64,000 bases of DNA from Mycobacterium sp. PO1 (GCF_017312405.1 NZ_BLTG01000007.1:81672-145671), one strand, 5' to 3'; counted from the stretch's first letter, positions 7,996-16,542 are shown. Numbers and translations: made by a program. The notes: generated from the sequence alone by a model not told the origin.

Positions 7996-9696
7996 ATGTC
8001 GAAGCTCAGCGATATCTCCGCGCAGGCCGCCGCCAAGGCCCAGCAAACGGTCGGCAAATACCTCGAGCGTGGTTCGGCCGAGTTGCACTACGCCCGCAAG
8101 ATGTTCTCCGCCGGCGCGCTGAAACTGGAGCCCCCGCAAGACATCGCGGCCTTCGTCGCCGATATCCGCCGGTGGGGCGAGTTCGGGATGATCCCGGCCC
8201 TCAATGCACGACGGACACCCAACGCGGCCGCGGTGATCGACGACTTCGGTGAGATGACGTTCAAGGAACTCGACGACGCCGCCAACGCCGTGGCCAACGG
8301 CCTGCTCGCCAAGGGGATCAAGGGTGGTGACGGCGTGGCGATCCTGGCCCGCAACCACCGGTGGTTCCTGGTGTCGGTGTACGGCGCCGCCAAGACCGGC
8401 GCCCGCATCATCCTGCTCAACAGCGAGTTCTCCGGCCCGCAGATCAAGGAGGTGTCCGAGCGCGAGGGCGGCAAACTCATCATCTATGACGACGAGTACA
8501 CCAAGGCGGTGCAGGCCGCCGAGCCCGAACTCGGCAAGCTGCGCGCGCTCGGCATCAACCCGGACAAGCCCGACGAACCGTCCGGTACCGACGAGACCCT
8601 CGAGGACCTGATCGCGCGCACCGGCAGTGCGCCGCCACCCAAGGCCTCCAAGCACTCGTCGATCATCATCTTGACCAGCGGCACGACCGGTACCCCCAAG
8701 GGCGCCAATCGCAGCGCGCCCCCGTCACTGGCGCCGATCGGCGGCGTGCTGTCGGCGGTGCCGTTCAAAGCCAACGAGGTGACCTCGCTGCCGGCGCCGA
8801 TGTTCCACGCGCTGGGCTTCCTGCACGCCACCATCGCGATGATGCTCGGGTCGACGCTGGTGCTGCGCCGGCGGTTCAAGCCGGCCACGGTGCTGGCCGA
8901 CATCGAGAAGCACCGGGCCACCGCGATCGTGGTCGTGCCGGTGATGCTCTCGCGCATGCTCGACGAACTCGACAAGACCAGCCCCAAGCCCGACCTGTCG
9001 TCGCTGCGCATCGTGTTCGTCTCCGGATCGCAGCTCGGCGCCGAACTGGCCACCAGGGCGCTCAAGGAGCTGGGCCCGGTCGTCTACAACCTGTACGGCT
9101 CGACCGAAGTGGCGTACGCGACGATCGCACGGCCACAGGATCTTTCGAAGAATCCCGCCACGGTCGGGCCCGTCGTCAAGGGGATGAAGGTCAAGATCCT
9201 CGACGACAACGGCAACGAGCTGCCGCAGGGTGAGGTGGGCCGGATCTTCGTCGGCAACTTCTTCCCGTTCCAGGGTTACACCGGTGGCGGCGGCAAGCAG
9301 ATCATCGACGGCCTGCTGTCGTCCGGCGATGTGGGCTACTTCGACGAGGACGGCTTGCTCTACGTCAGTGGCCGTGACGACGAGATGATCGTCTCCGGCG
9401 GCGAGAACGTGTTCCCCGCCGAGATCGAGGATCTGGTCAGCGGTCACCCCGAGGTCGTCGAGGCGACCGCACTCGGCGTCGAGGACAAGGAGTGGGGCCA
9501 TCGGCTGCGCTGTTTCGTGGTGAAGGTGGAGGGCTCCTCGATCGACGAGGACACCATCAAGACCTACGTCCGGGAGAACCTGGCGCGCTACAAGGTCCCA
9601 CGTGAAGTGGTCTTCATCGAGGAGTTGCCCCGTAATCCGACCGGCAAGATCCTCAAGCGCGAGCTGCGCGAGATGGACATCGAACAGCCCGAGTAG
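7996..9696 (+). CDS. fadD2: Fatty-acid-CoA ligase FadD2
   Basis: This 566-residue AMP-forming ligase activates fatty acids through an acyl-adenylate to acyl-CoA. The P-loop IIILTSGTTGTPKGAN lies near residue 225. Further motifs are YNLYGSTEVAYATIA (A5), YVSGRDDEMIVSGGENVFP (A7-A8 hinge) and PRNPTGKILKRELRE, where the last lysine is the catalytic A10 lysine. Length and position match Rv0270. It is divergent from the LigD-type polymerase, and a 10-bp-stem hairpin follows its stop. Confidence 0.93.
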   Translation: MSKLSDISAQAAAKAQQTVGKYLERGSAELHYARKMFSAGALKLEPPQDIAAFVADIRRWGEFGMIPALNARRTPNAAAVIDDFGEMTFKELDDAANAVANGLLAKGIKGGDGVAILARNHRWFLVSVYGAAKTGARIILLNSEFSGPQIKEVSEREGGKLIIYDDEYTKAVQAAEPELGKLRALGINPDKPDEPSGTDETLEDLIARTGSAPPPKASKHSSIIILTSGTTGTPKGANRSAPPSLAPIGGVLSAVPFKANEVTSLPAPMFHALGFLHATIAMMLGSTLVLRRRFKPATVLADIEKHRATAIVVVPVMLSRMLDELDKTSPKPDLSSLRIVFVSGSQLGAELATRALKELGPVVYNLYGSTEVAYATIARPQDLSKNPATVGPVVKGMKVKILDDNGNELPQGEVGRIFVGNFFPFQGYTGGGGKQIIDGLLSSGDVGYFDEDGLLYVSGRDDEMIVSGGENVFPAEIEDLVSGHPEVVEATALGVEDKEWGHRLRCFVVKVEGSSIDEDTIKTYVRENLARYKVPREVVFIEELPRNPTGKILKRELREMDIEQPE

Positions 9697-9716
9697 CCAG
9701 CGCCGTGCACCGCGAG

Positions 9717-9742
9717 CGGGGTGTCTGCACCGAGACACCCCG
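9717..9742 (+). terminator. Hairpin after fadD2
   Basis: A perfect 10-bp stem (CGGGGTGTCT / AGACACCCCG) closes a 6-nt loop about 20 bp after the fadD2 stop. There is no U-tract, as is usual for mycobacterial terminators. A convergent gene ends at 9847, so it could act on both strands. Confidence 0.65.
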
Positions 9743-9846
9743 CGCGCGGGCCGACCACGCGCGCTCGCCTTCGGTGAGGGTGCGCTGCCGCACGTGACCC
9801 GCCGCGCGCGGGCGTGCAGCCACCGGCGCTCCTCGGAGAGGTGGTG

Positions 9847-10176
9847 TTACTTGACGGCGTCGGCCATCATCGCCGCCCCCGGGATGGCCAGCGAGATGAG
9901 CATCACCAGCATCAGAAACCACCCGGAGCCTTGCCAGGCGGCCCAACCACCCCCGGCCTTCCACACGCGGTAGGTCTGGATGAAAGCGCCCACACCCCCG
10001 ACGAACAGGAACACCGGCACCAGCGAAGCGGCGTACACCGAGTCGCGGGCCCCGAACGCGTGGAAGGCGAGCGCCAACCCGGCCACCGCAATGACCACCA
10101 GCGTGTACAGAGCCGCCGGCCGGAAGGACCCGGGCTTGTCCAAGCGCTTCTCAGCGAAGTCGCGGTCAGTACTCAT
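9847..10176 (-). CDS. Small membrane protein, three helices
   Basis: This 109-residue protein has three hydrophobic segments (LYTLVVIAVAGLALAFHAF; VYAASLVPVFLFVGGVGAFI; WFLMLVMLISLAIPGAAMM) after a charged N-terminus (MSTDRDFAEKRLDKPGSF). The loop WKAGGGWAAWQGSGW between helices 2 and 3 is Trp/Gly-rich. No catalytic motif is seen and I do not recognise the family. It lies between fadD2 (convergent) and fadE6 (same strand, upstream), separated from fadE6 by hairpins, so it probably has its own promoter. Codon use is normal for the region. Confidence 0.75.
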   Translation of the reverse strand: MSTDRDFAEKRLDKPGSFRPAALYTLVVIAVAGLALAFHAFGARDSVYAASLVPVFLFVGGVGAFIQTYRVWKAGGGWAAWQGSGWFLMLVMLISLAIPGAAMMADAVK

Positions 10177-10210
10177 ACCGCACGGATACCCCCGATCGGG
10201 AGCTCGAATC

Positions 10211-10254
10211 TGCGGTCAGATCGCGATTCTTCAGGAAACCACGATCTGACCGCA
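10211..10254 (-). terminator. 13-bp inverted repeat after fadE6
   Basis: TGCGGTCAGATCG and CGATCTGACCGCA are perfect inverted arms separated by 18 nt. It lies about 50 bp after the fadE6 stop and about 35 bp before the next minus-strand gene start, so it could be a terminator of fadE6 or an operator of the small membrane protein gene. Next to it, the 14-bp unit GCTCGGCGCCCGAG is repeated directly at 10256 and 10279. Confidence 0.5.
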
Positions 10255-10301
10255 CGCTCGGCGCCCGAGGGCCCGCAGGCTCGGCGCCCGAGACCCCCGC
10301 T

Positions 10302-12506
10302 CTAGGGATCGCGCGGCAGCCCGAGCAGGCGTTCGGCGATGATGTTGAGCTGCACCTCGGAGGTGCCGCCGTAGATCGTCGTCGCGCGACCCGCGAGCAG
10401 GTATTCGGCCCACTTGCCCGACGGCTGGCTCTGGTCACCCACGGCGGCATCGGTGCCGAACGACGACACGCCGAACTCGGCGTAGCCCTGGCCGGTCTTC
10501 ATCGACAACAGCTTGGAGATGGCGGCGGCGGGCATCGGGTCACCGCCGGCGAGCGTCAGCAGCGTCGAGCGCATGTTGAGCAGCTTGGCGGCGTGCCCCT
10601 CGGCGATCAGCCGGCCGGCCTCGTTCTGCTCGATCTGGTCGAAGTGGCCGTCGCGGACGAACTCGACGAACTGGTCGAGGCTGGCCAGGAACGGCGGCTC
10701 GCTGCTGCCGATCGACACGCGCTCGTTGGTCAGCGTGTTGCGGCTGACCTCCCACCCGCGGTCCACCTCGCCGAGCACCATGTCGTCGGGGACGAACACG
10801 TCGTCGATGAAGACGGTGTTGAACATCGCGTTGCCGGTGAGCTCCCGCAGCGGTTTGACCTCGACTCCCTCGGCCTTCATGTCGAGCAGGAAGTAGGTGA
10901 TGCCCTGATGTTTGGGTGCGCTCGGGTCGGTGCGGGCCAGCAGCGCACCCCATTGCGAGAACTGCGCGCCGGTGGTCCAGATCTTCTGACCGGTGATGCG
11001 CCACCCGCCGTCGACCTTGGTGGCCTTGGTGGTCAGGCTGGCCAGGTCCGAGCCCGCGCCCGGCTCGGAAAACAGCTGACACCAGATCATCTCGCCACGG
11101 AACGTCGGCGGCAGGAACTGCTGCTGCTGAGCTTCGGTGCCGTAGGCGACGATCGACGGGATGATCCACGCCGCGATGCCCATCTGGGGTCGCTTGACCC
11201 GCCCGGTGGAGAACTCCTGGGCGATGATGATCTGCTCGATCGGGGTGGCGGCCCGTCCCCACGGTGCGGGCAGGTGCGGTTGCACCCAGCCCCCCTCGGC
11301 GATGGCAGCGTTGCGTTCTTCTCTCGGAATCTCTTTCAGTGCCGCCACCTCGGCGCGGATCTCCTCGCGCAGCTTGAGCGTGTCGGGGTCCAGGTCGATG
11401 TCGATGGAGCGCATGCCGGTCGCCGTGGCGGTGTCGACCACCTGCTGGGGGTAGTCGGCGGCGCGGCCGAACGCCGCCGCCAGCACGATGGCGCGCCGGT
11501 AGTACACGTTGGTGTCGTGCTCCCAGGTGAAACCGATGCCGCCGTGGACCTGGATGCAGTCCTGGGCGCAGTGCTGGGCGGCGACGGGGGCGAGGGTCGC
11601 GGCGACGGCGGCGGCGAACTCGAAGGCGCTGGCCTTCGCATCGTCGTCCTGACTGCCCGCGCGTTCCTCGTCGATGGCGCGGGCGGCGTCCCACACCGCG
11701 GCGGTGGCGCGCTCGGTTTCGGCGATCATGTTGGCGCACTTGTGCTTGATGGCCTGGAACTGGCCGATCGGGCGACCGAATTGTTCCCGGATCTTGGCGT
11801 AGGCCGCGGCGGTGTCGGTGGCCCACCGCGCGACGCCGATGCACTCGGCCGACAGCAACGTCGTGATCAGGGCCCGGGCCAGCGTCTGCGGCAGGTTGGC
11901 CAGCACGCGGTCGTCGGTGACTTCGACGCCGTTGGCGCGCACGTGCGCGACGGGGCGCAGCGGGTCGACGGAGGCGACCGGCTCGATCTCGAGCTGGTCG
12001 GCGTCGAGGACCACCCACTCCTCGCCCGATTCGATCGCGACCGGCAGAACCAGCACCGAGGCCTGCGCGGCGGCGGGCACCGAGCGGGCTTCGCCGCGGA
12101 TCACCAGGCCTTCTCCGTGCCGCGTCGCGGTCAGCGCCGAGCTGATCGCGTAGGTGGCGATCGTCTCGCCGGAGGCCAGGCCGTTGAGTACGGCGGCGTC
12201 GGGATCGTCGGCTGCGATCAGTGCGCTGGCGATGGCCGACGGCACGAACGGACCGGGCACGGCGCCGTAGCCGAACTCGGCGGCGACGATGGCCAGTTCC
12301 AGGATGCCGAAGCCCTGCCCGCCGACCGATTCGGCGAGATGGACGCCCTGCAGGCCTTGTTCGGCCGCCGACTTCCAGTAGGGCGGCGGGTTGGGGATCG
12401 GGCTCTCGAGGGCTTCGTGCAGAACCTCCGAGGGTGCGACGCGTGCGACGTACGAGCGCACGGAGTCGGCCAGGTCGTTGTGCTCTTCCAGGATGGCGAT
12501 GGGCAT
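10302..12506 (-). CDS. fadE6: Fused double acyl-CoA dehydrogenase FadE6
   Basis: This 734-residue protein contains two complete ACAD domains in one chain, about twice the usual size, as in Rv0271c (731 residues). Domain 1 (residues 1 to about 355) carries REQFGRPIGQFQAIKHKCAN and CIQVHGGIGFTWEHDTN. Domain 2 (from about 364) carries WCQLFSEPGAGSDLASLTT, ITGQKIWTTGAQFSQWG and TIYGGTSEVQLNIIAERLLG. The two halves correspond to the separate small and large FadE subunits seen elsewhere in this window. The ATG at 12506 follows GGAGGGTTACGC. It is downstream of the dehydrogenase gene, with a short inverted repeat between them. Confidence 0.93.
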   Translation of the reverse strand: MPIAILEEHNDLADSVRSYVARVAPSEVLHEALESPIPNPPPYWKSAAEQGLQGVHLAESVGGQGFGILELAIVAAEFGYGAVPGPFVPSAIASALIAADDPDAAVLNGLASGETIATYAISSALTATRHGEGLVIRGEARSVPAAAQASVLVLPVAIESGEEWVVLDADQLEIEPVASVDPLRPVAHVRANGVEVTDDRVLANLPQTLARALITTLLSAECIGVARWATDTAAAYAKIREQFGRPIGQFQAIKHKCANMIAETERATAAVWDAARAIDEERAGSQDDDAKASAFEFAAAVAATLAPVAAQHCAQDCIQVHGGIGFTWEHDTNVYYRRAIVLAAAFGRAADYPQQVVDTATATGMRSIDIDLDPDTLKLREEIRAEVAALKEIPREERNAAIAEGGWVQPHLPAPWGRAATPIEQIIIAQEFSTGRVKRPQMGIAAWIIPSIVAYGTEAQQQQFLPPTFRGEMIWCQLFSEPGAGSDLASLTTKATKVDGGWRITGQKIWTTGAQFSQWGALLARTDPSAPKHQGITYFLLDMKAEGVEVKPLRELTGNAMFNTVFIDDVFVPDDMVLGEVDRGWEVSRNTLTNERVSIGSSEPPFLASLDQFVEFVRDGHFDQIEQNEAGRLIAEGHAAKLLNMRSTLLTLAGGDPMPAAAISKLLSMKTGQGYAEFGVSSFGTDAAVGDQSQPSGKWAEYLLAGRATTIYGGTSEVQLNIIAERLLGLPRDP

Positions 12507-12530
12507 GCGTAACCCTCCGTTGGGCTGACT

Positions 12531-12542
12531 AACCGGTCGGTT
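12531..12542. promoter_or_regulatory. Short inverted repeat before fadE6, possible TetR-type operator
   Basis: AACCG-GT-CGGTT has perfect 5-bp arms and lies 25-36 bp upstream of the fadE6 start, in the 46-bp gap after the dehydrogenase gene. Several mycobacterial TetR regulators of lipid genes bind short A/T-flanked palindromes of this kind, and two TetR genes lie within 4 kb. The arms are short, so chance is possible. Confidence 0.35.
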
Positions 12543-12552
12543 GGGGCCGAGA

Positions 12553-13503
12553 CTACCCCGCCACCTGGTTCACCACGTTGGCGAGGTCGCGACCGTCACG
12601 AAGCCGCACGCAGTTGTCGACGGCCAGCTCCAGGTAGCGGCGCATCGTGTCGGCGGTGTACCAGGTGACGTGCGGGGTGAGCACGACGTTGGGCAGGTTC
12701 AGCAGCGGATTGTTCTCGGGCACCGGTTCCACGGCGAACACGTCCAGGCCGGCGGCCGCCAACCGGCCCGACCGCAGGGCGTCGGTCAGGGCTTCCTCGT
12801 CGACGATCGGTCCGCGCGCGGTGTTCACCAGCACCGCGCCCGGCTTGAGCCGGCGCAACGCCTCACGTCCGAGCAACCCGGTGGTGGCCTCGGTCAGTGG
12901 CAGATGCAGCGACACGATGTCGCTCTCGGCGAGCAGGTCGGGCAGGCTGCGCCACCCCGGCGTGCCGTCGTCTCTGGTGCTGGTGTGCAGCACCCGGGCG
13001 CCCATGGCGACGACGATCCGCTCGACCCGTCGGGCGATGTTGCCGTAGCCGATCAGTCCGACGGTGCAGGAGCCGATGTCGCGGACGGTCTCACCGAGGG
13101 TGGGGTCCGACGGCCAGCCCGACCCGGTGCGGGTGGCGTGATCGAGGGCGGGCAGGCGGCGCAGTGCGGCGAGCATCAGCAACACCGTTCCCTCGGCGAC
13201 CGACGGCGCGTTCGCGCCGGGCATGTTGGCCACCGCGATTCCGCGGGCGGAGGCGGCCGCGACGTCGATGGTGTTCACGCCCGCGCCGAGTTTGTGCACC
13301 AGCCGCAGGTGTGGCGCCCGGGCCAGGTCCGCACCCGACACCGGCCGCAGCACGTGCCACAGCACCTCGGCGTCGGACAGCTCGCGGTAGAACGTGTCGT
13401 CGTCGTCTTCGGCGCAGAAGCGCACGTCGAGCCAATCACGCTGGGCGGACAGGAAATCGGTGACCTTCTCGCCGGCCACGAAGTGGGCGAGCACCCTCAC
13501 CAT
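12553..13503 (-). CDS. D-2-hydroxyacid dehydrogenase family protein
   Basis: This 316-residue NAD-dependent dehydrogenase (phosphoglycerate/formate/hydroxyacid dehydrogenase fold) interconverts 2-hydroxy and 2-oxo acids. The Rossmann motif is VGLIGYGNIARRVERI near residue 150. The catalytic region follows: VNTARGPIVDEEALTDALRS (Arg of the triad), then LDVFAVEPVPENNPLLNLPN (Glu) and VVLTPHVTW (His). Its ATG at 13503 overlaps the hydrolase stop (ATGGTGA), so the two are translationally coupled. From memory, M. tuberculosis has no gene here between fadE6 and Rv0272c, so this is an extra gene of this lineage or a loss in the pathogen. The substrate is unknown. Confidence 0.88.
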   Translation of the reverse strand: MVRVLAHFVAGEKVTDFLSAQRDWLDVRFCAEDDDDTFYRELSDAEVLWHVLRPVSGADLARAPHLRLVHKLGAGVNTIDVAAASARGIAVANMPGANAPSVAEGTVLLMLAALRRLPALDHATRTGSGWPSDPTLGETVRDIGSCTVGLIGYGNIARRVERIVVAMGARVLHTSTRDDGTPGWRSLPDLLAESDIVSLHLPLTEATTGLLGREALRRLKPGAVLVNTARGPIVDEEALTDALRSGRLAAAGLDVFAVEPVPENNPLLNLPNVVLTPHVTWYTADTMRRYLELAVDNCVRLRDGRDLANVVNQVAG

Positions 13504-14618
13504 CGCGCGGTGATCCACTCGGCGATGGTGTCGGCCTGCTGGGTACGGGCGCCAGGTGTCGTGAAGTAGTGGTCGGTGTCGATGCTGCAGGCGGTCTTGT
13601 CGGTGCTGGCGAGCGCATCGTGGATGCGCTCGGCGTCGGAGGGGAACACGCCGGTGTCCTGCTCGGCGTTGATCACCAGTGCCGGGCAGGCGATGCGGCT
13701 GAGGTGGGGTTCGGCCCGGGTCTGAGCATGGCGCAGGCTCCACATGCCCAGCCAGTTACGCAACGTGCATGCCGATGCGATGCCGTAGGTGGACCGGTTC
13801 GCCCGTGCCGGGACCCCGGCGTAACACATGTTGGGTTGCCGGTTGGTCGGCTCCAGCGTGGCATCGACCATCCGCGGGTCGGCCCAGGTGCGCATCACCG
13901 TGAAGGGCCGGTCGGAGAAGCCGGCGGCGCGGATCCGGGCGAGCTCGGCCAGCGCCCAGTCGGTGATGGCTTCGTTGCGCGCGACCTGAGCGGCACGGTA
14001 GCGGGCGACGAAGTCGGCCGAGTACGGCGGTGCGTTGCGTTCGTCGAACAGATCCAGGTCGGGATCTGTTGCAACCGCGTCGTTCTCGTCGGTGACCGAG
14101 GCGTCCATCCACGCCGTGAGCACGTCGGGCCTGCCGGGATGCGCGGCCGTGGCGACATAGCCGTCCGCTGGCGGCAGGTCGTCGAGCCCGGCCGCGGGGC
14201 GCATACCTTCCAGCGGGGTGACGTGGTGTGCGACAGCGTGCGCCTGATAGGCGGCCATCAGCGATCCGCCGCCCGAATTGCCCAGCAGGACAATGGTGTC
14301 GACGCCCTGCTCTTCACGCAGCCAGCGCACCCCGACACCGATGTCGACCAGCGCGTGATCGAGCAGGAAGCTGCTTTCGAATCCGCGGAAACGGGTGTTC
14401 CACCCGAGGAAGCCGAACCCGCGGTCGGCCAGGTACTCGGCGAGATAGTGCTCGGAGAAGTCGATCTGGTAATGCGTCGCGATCATCGCCACGGTGGGAC
14501 GGTGTCCCTCGGGGCGGTAGTAGAGCCCCTGGCAGGGATGTCCACCCGACCCGGCTCGGTGCGCCGTCGTCGAGTCCAGCCCGACGAATTCGCGGGTGAC
14601 AGCCGTGGATGTGGTCAT
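13497..14618 (-). CDS. Alpha/beta-hydrolase (Rv0272c-like)
   Basis: This 373-residue alpha/beta-hydrolase begins MTTSTAVTREFVGLDSTTAH. The nucleophile elbow is LLGNSGGGSLMAAYQ near residue 115, with Ser in GNSGGG; a C-terminal His lies in SIDTDHYFTTPG and a preceding acid in NAEQDTGVFPSDAE. Length and place match Rv0272c. The ATG overlaps the TetR stop by 4 bp (ATGA), and its own stop overlaps the dehydrogenase start, so TetR-hydrolase-dehydrogenase form a tightly coupled operon. It probably hydrolyses an ester, thioester or lactone feeding the dehydrogenase; this is inference from context. Confidence 0.87.
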   Translation of the reverse strand: MTTSTAVTREFVGLDSTTAHRAGSGGHPCQGLYYRPEGHRPTVAMIATHYQIDFSEHYLAEYLADRGFGFLGWNTRFRGFESSFLLDHALVDIGVGVRWLREEQGVDTIVLLGNSGGGSLMAAYQAHAVAHHVTPLEGMRPAAGLDDLPPADGYVATAAHPGRPDVLTAWMDASVTDENDAVATDPDLDLFDERNAPPYSADFVARYRAAQVARNEAITDWALAELARIRAAGFSDRPFTVMRTWADPRMVDATLEPTNRQPNMCYAGVPARANRSTYGIASACTLRNWLGMWSLRHAQTRAEPHLSRIACPALVINAEQDTGVFPSDAERIHDALASTDKTACSIDTDHYFTTPGARTQQADTIAEWITARW

Positions 14619-15247
14619 GGTCCTCCCGACTCCCGATGGTAGATCGTCCGGTAGAAGATTTCGGCGAGTGTCGTGATGCAGGCGTCGTCGTCGACGCTGG
14701 CCTCGTCACGGTTGCCGGACAGTTGGGAATAACAGAACTGGTTGAACATCGACACCAGTGCCACGGCGATCAACTGGGGGTCACTGCCCGTGCAGTAGCC
14801 CTGTCCCTGAACCTGTTTGACCAGTGACGCGATCAATTCGGTGGGAAATGCGCAGATCTCGCTCCAGTACTCGGCGAAGTCGGGGCTGATCATCGCCATC
14901 TGGGACACGCTGATGATCTCTGCGAGCCGGTTGCGGTAGGTGTGCCAGTGCGCCGCCGCGGCCTGGCGGGAGCGTTCCCGGTTGCTCAGCCCGGGTGCCG
15001 CCGCGGCCCGCGCGCGTTCGCGGGCTTCGTCGCGAAAGCGCAGTGCCCACTCGCGGACCATCGCTTCCTTGGAGTCGTAGTAGTTGTAGAACGACGCCGT
15101 GGAGCGGCCGGCCTCGCCGGCGATGTCGGCGACCGTGGCCGCCAGGATGCCCTTGCGGGCGATGACCCTGCGCGCAGCGTCGTCGATCGCCGCCTGGGTC
15201 TGGCGGCCGCGCGCTGTCGGCAACGGAGACCGCGCCACCGTGCCCAT
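14615..15247 (-). CDS. TetR-family regulator (Rv0273c-like)
   Basis: This 210-residue TetR repressor has the DNA-binding helices RRVIARKGILAATVADIAGE and AGRSTASFYNYYDSKEAMV. It heads the operon with the hydrolase and dehydrogenase and is divergent from the VOC-fold gene at 15347. A perfect 10-bp inverted repeat in the shared intergenic region (15274-15299) is the natural operator, making autoregulation and control of both transcripts likely. Position and size fit Rv0273c. Confidence 0.9.
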   Translation of the reverse strand: MGTVARSPLPTARGRQTQAAIDDAARRVIARKGILAATVADIAGEAGRSTASFYNYYDSKEAMVREWALRFRDEARERARAAAAPGLSNRERSRQAAAAHWHTYRNRLAEIISVSQMAMISPDFAEYWSEICAFPTELIASLVKQVQGQGYCTGSDPQLIAVALVSMFNQFCYSQLSGNRDEASVDDDACITTLAEIFYRTIYHRESGGP

Positions 15248-15273
15248 GTATCTAGCGCTCCTCGTTGATCGGC

Positions 15274-15299
15274 AACTGAATCTGATGTTAGATTCAGTT
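15274..15299. promoter_or_regulatory. Perfect TetR-type operator palindrome
   Basis: AACTGAATCT-GATGTT-AGATTCAGTT is a perfect 10-bp inverted repeat with a 6-bp spacer. It stands 27 bp before the TetR start (minus) and 47 bp before the VOC-fold gene start (plus). It is AT-rich against the surrounding GC, and its length and symmetry are those of TetR dimer sites. Confidence 0.8.
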
Positions 15300-15346
15300 T
15301 TCCGCGGTGGCTACCCCGCGGGGACCCGGGACGGGGAGGCGACGGC

Positions 15347-15922
15347 GTGATCAAGCCGCACAACACCAACACCGAATTCGACCTCGGCGGCATCAACCAC
15401 GTCGCGCTGGTGTGCTCGGACATGCAGAAGACGGTGGACTTCTACAGCAACGTGCTGGGCATGCCGCTGATCAAGTCCCTCGACCTGCCCGGCGGCATGG
15501 GGCAGCACTTCTTCTTCGACGCCGGCAACGGTGACTGCGTGGCGTTCTTCTGGTTCGCCGACGCCCCCGACCGCGTGCCCGGTATCTCCTCACCGGAGGC
15601 CATCCCCGGCATCGGCGACATCGTCAGCGCCGTGAGCACGATGAACCACCTGGCCTTCCATGTCCCGGCCGAGAAGTTCGACGAGTACCGGCAGCGGCTC
15701 AAGGCCAAGGGAGTCCGGGTCGGCCCGATCCTCAACCACGACGAAAGTCCCGCCCAGGTCTCACCGACCGTCCATCCGGGGGTGTACGTGCGGTCTTTCT
15801 ACTTCCTGGACCCGGACGGCATCACCCTCGAGTTCGCGTGCTGGACCAAGCAGTTCGGCGACGCCGACACCACCACCGAGCCGAAGACCGCCGCCGATCG
15901 CCGGGCGCCGACGCGCGCCTAA
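15347..15922 (+). CDS. VOC-fold (glyoxalase/dioxygenase) protein, Rv0274-like
   Basis: This 191-residue protein of the vicinal-oxygen-chelate fold has two beta-alpha-beta-beta-beta modules. The first opens GGINHVALVCSDMQKTVDFY (His metal ligand) and the second has TMNHLAFHVPAEKFDEY (His) and FYFLDPDGITLEFACW (Glu ligand). Such proteins act as metal-dependent dioxygenases, lyases or isomerases. The GTG at 15347 follows GGGGAGGCGACGGC. It is divergent from the TetR operon with the shared palindrome between them, and its stop overlaps the next convergent TetR gene by 4 bp. Length matches Rv0274. The substrate is unknown; the co-regulated hydrolase and dehydrogenase suggest one small catabolic pathway. 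Confidence 0.87.
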   Translation: MIKPHNTNTEFDLGGINHVALVCSDMQKTVDFYSNVLGMPLIKSLDLPGGMGQHFFFDAGNGDCVAFFWFADAPDRVPGISSPEAIPGIGDIVSAVSTMNHLAFHVPAEKFDEYRQRLKAKGVRVGPILNHDESPAQVSPTVHPGVYVRSFYFLDPDGITLEFACWTKQFGDADTTTEPKTAADRRAPTRA

Positions 15923-16542
15923 GCGTCGCGGTAGAGTGCCGGGTCGCCGAGCCGGTCGATCAGCATGCCGAGTTGGTCGGCGAGCTGCTCGGGCGTGAAA
16001 TCGAGGTCACCGGCCAACCACGCGCTCAGGGTCTGAGCCACGCCGCCGACGACGAAGTGACTGGCCGCCTTGATCCGCTCGTTGGCGGTCACGTGTAGCG
16101 CCGCCTCGGCATGCTGCCCGGACAGCAGCGCGAACAGCGCGCCGGACTCCGCACGCTTGCGCACCACCACCGGGTTGGCCAGGCGATCGCTGAACAGCAG
16201 CCGGCCCACCCGCGCGTCGTCGGAGATGGTGCGCACCAGGTTGGTCATGCCGGCCCGGCTCTGCTCGCGAGCCGGTGCCGCGGCCACCGCGGCCTGCGTG
16301 GTGGCCGCGATGTCAGCGACCACCCAGTCGAACACCGCGCTGACGAAGGCGTCCTTGTCGGTGAAGTTCTCGTAGAAGTAGCGCGCCGCCAGACCGGACT
16401 GCGCACAGATCGCGCGCACCGTGAGGTCGCCGGGGGTCGGCGCGGCGCCGAGCAGGTCCAGGCCCGCAGTCAACAACCGGCGTCTGCGCTCGGCGATGCG
16501 CTGGCCGGCCTCGATTCCCCGGTACGGACGAATCTGGGCCAT
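15919..16542 (-). CDS. TetR-family regulator (Rv0275c-like)
   Basis: This 207-residue TetR regulator starts at the ATG at 16542 (MAQIRPYRGIEAGQRIAERR). The helix-turn-helix reads LTVRAICAQSGLAARYFYEN, followed by FTDKDAFVSAVFDWV. An open frame continues upstream to 16773 but has no sensible coding content there. It is divergent from the DUF2236 gene at 16637, its most likely target, across 94 bp. Order matches Rv0275c-Rv0276. Confidence 0.88.
   Translation of the reverse strand: MAQIRPYRGIEAGQRIAERRRRLLTAGLDLLGAAPTPGDLTVRAICAQSGLAARYFYENFTDKDAFVSAVFDWVVADIAATTQAAVAAAPAREQSRAGMTNLVRTISDDARVGRLLFSDRLANPVVVRKRAESGALFALLSGQHAEAALHVTANERIKAASHFVVGGVAQTLSAWLAGDLDFTPEQLADQLGMLIDRLGDPALYRDA

Noticed and set aside
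15735..15760. Second DosR-like match within the VOC-fold gene
   Set aside because: It lies inside coding sequence with poor second half-site; probably chance.
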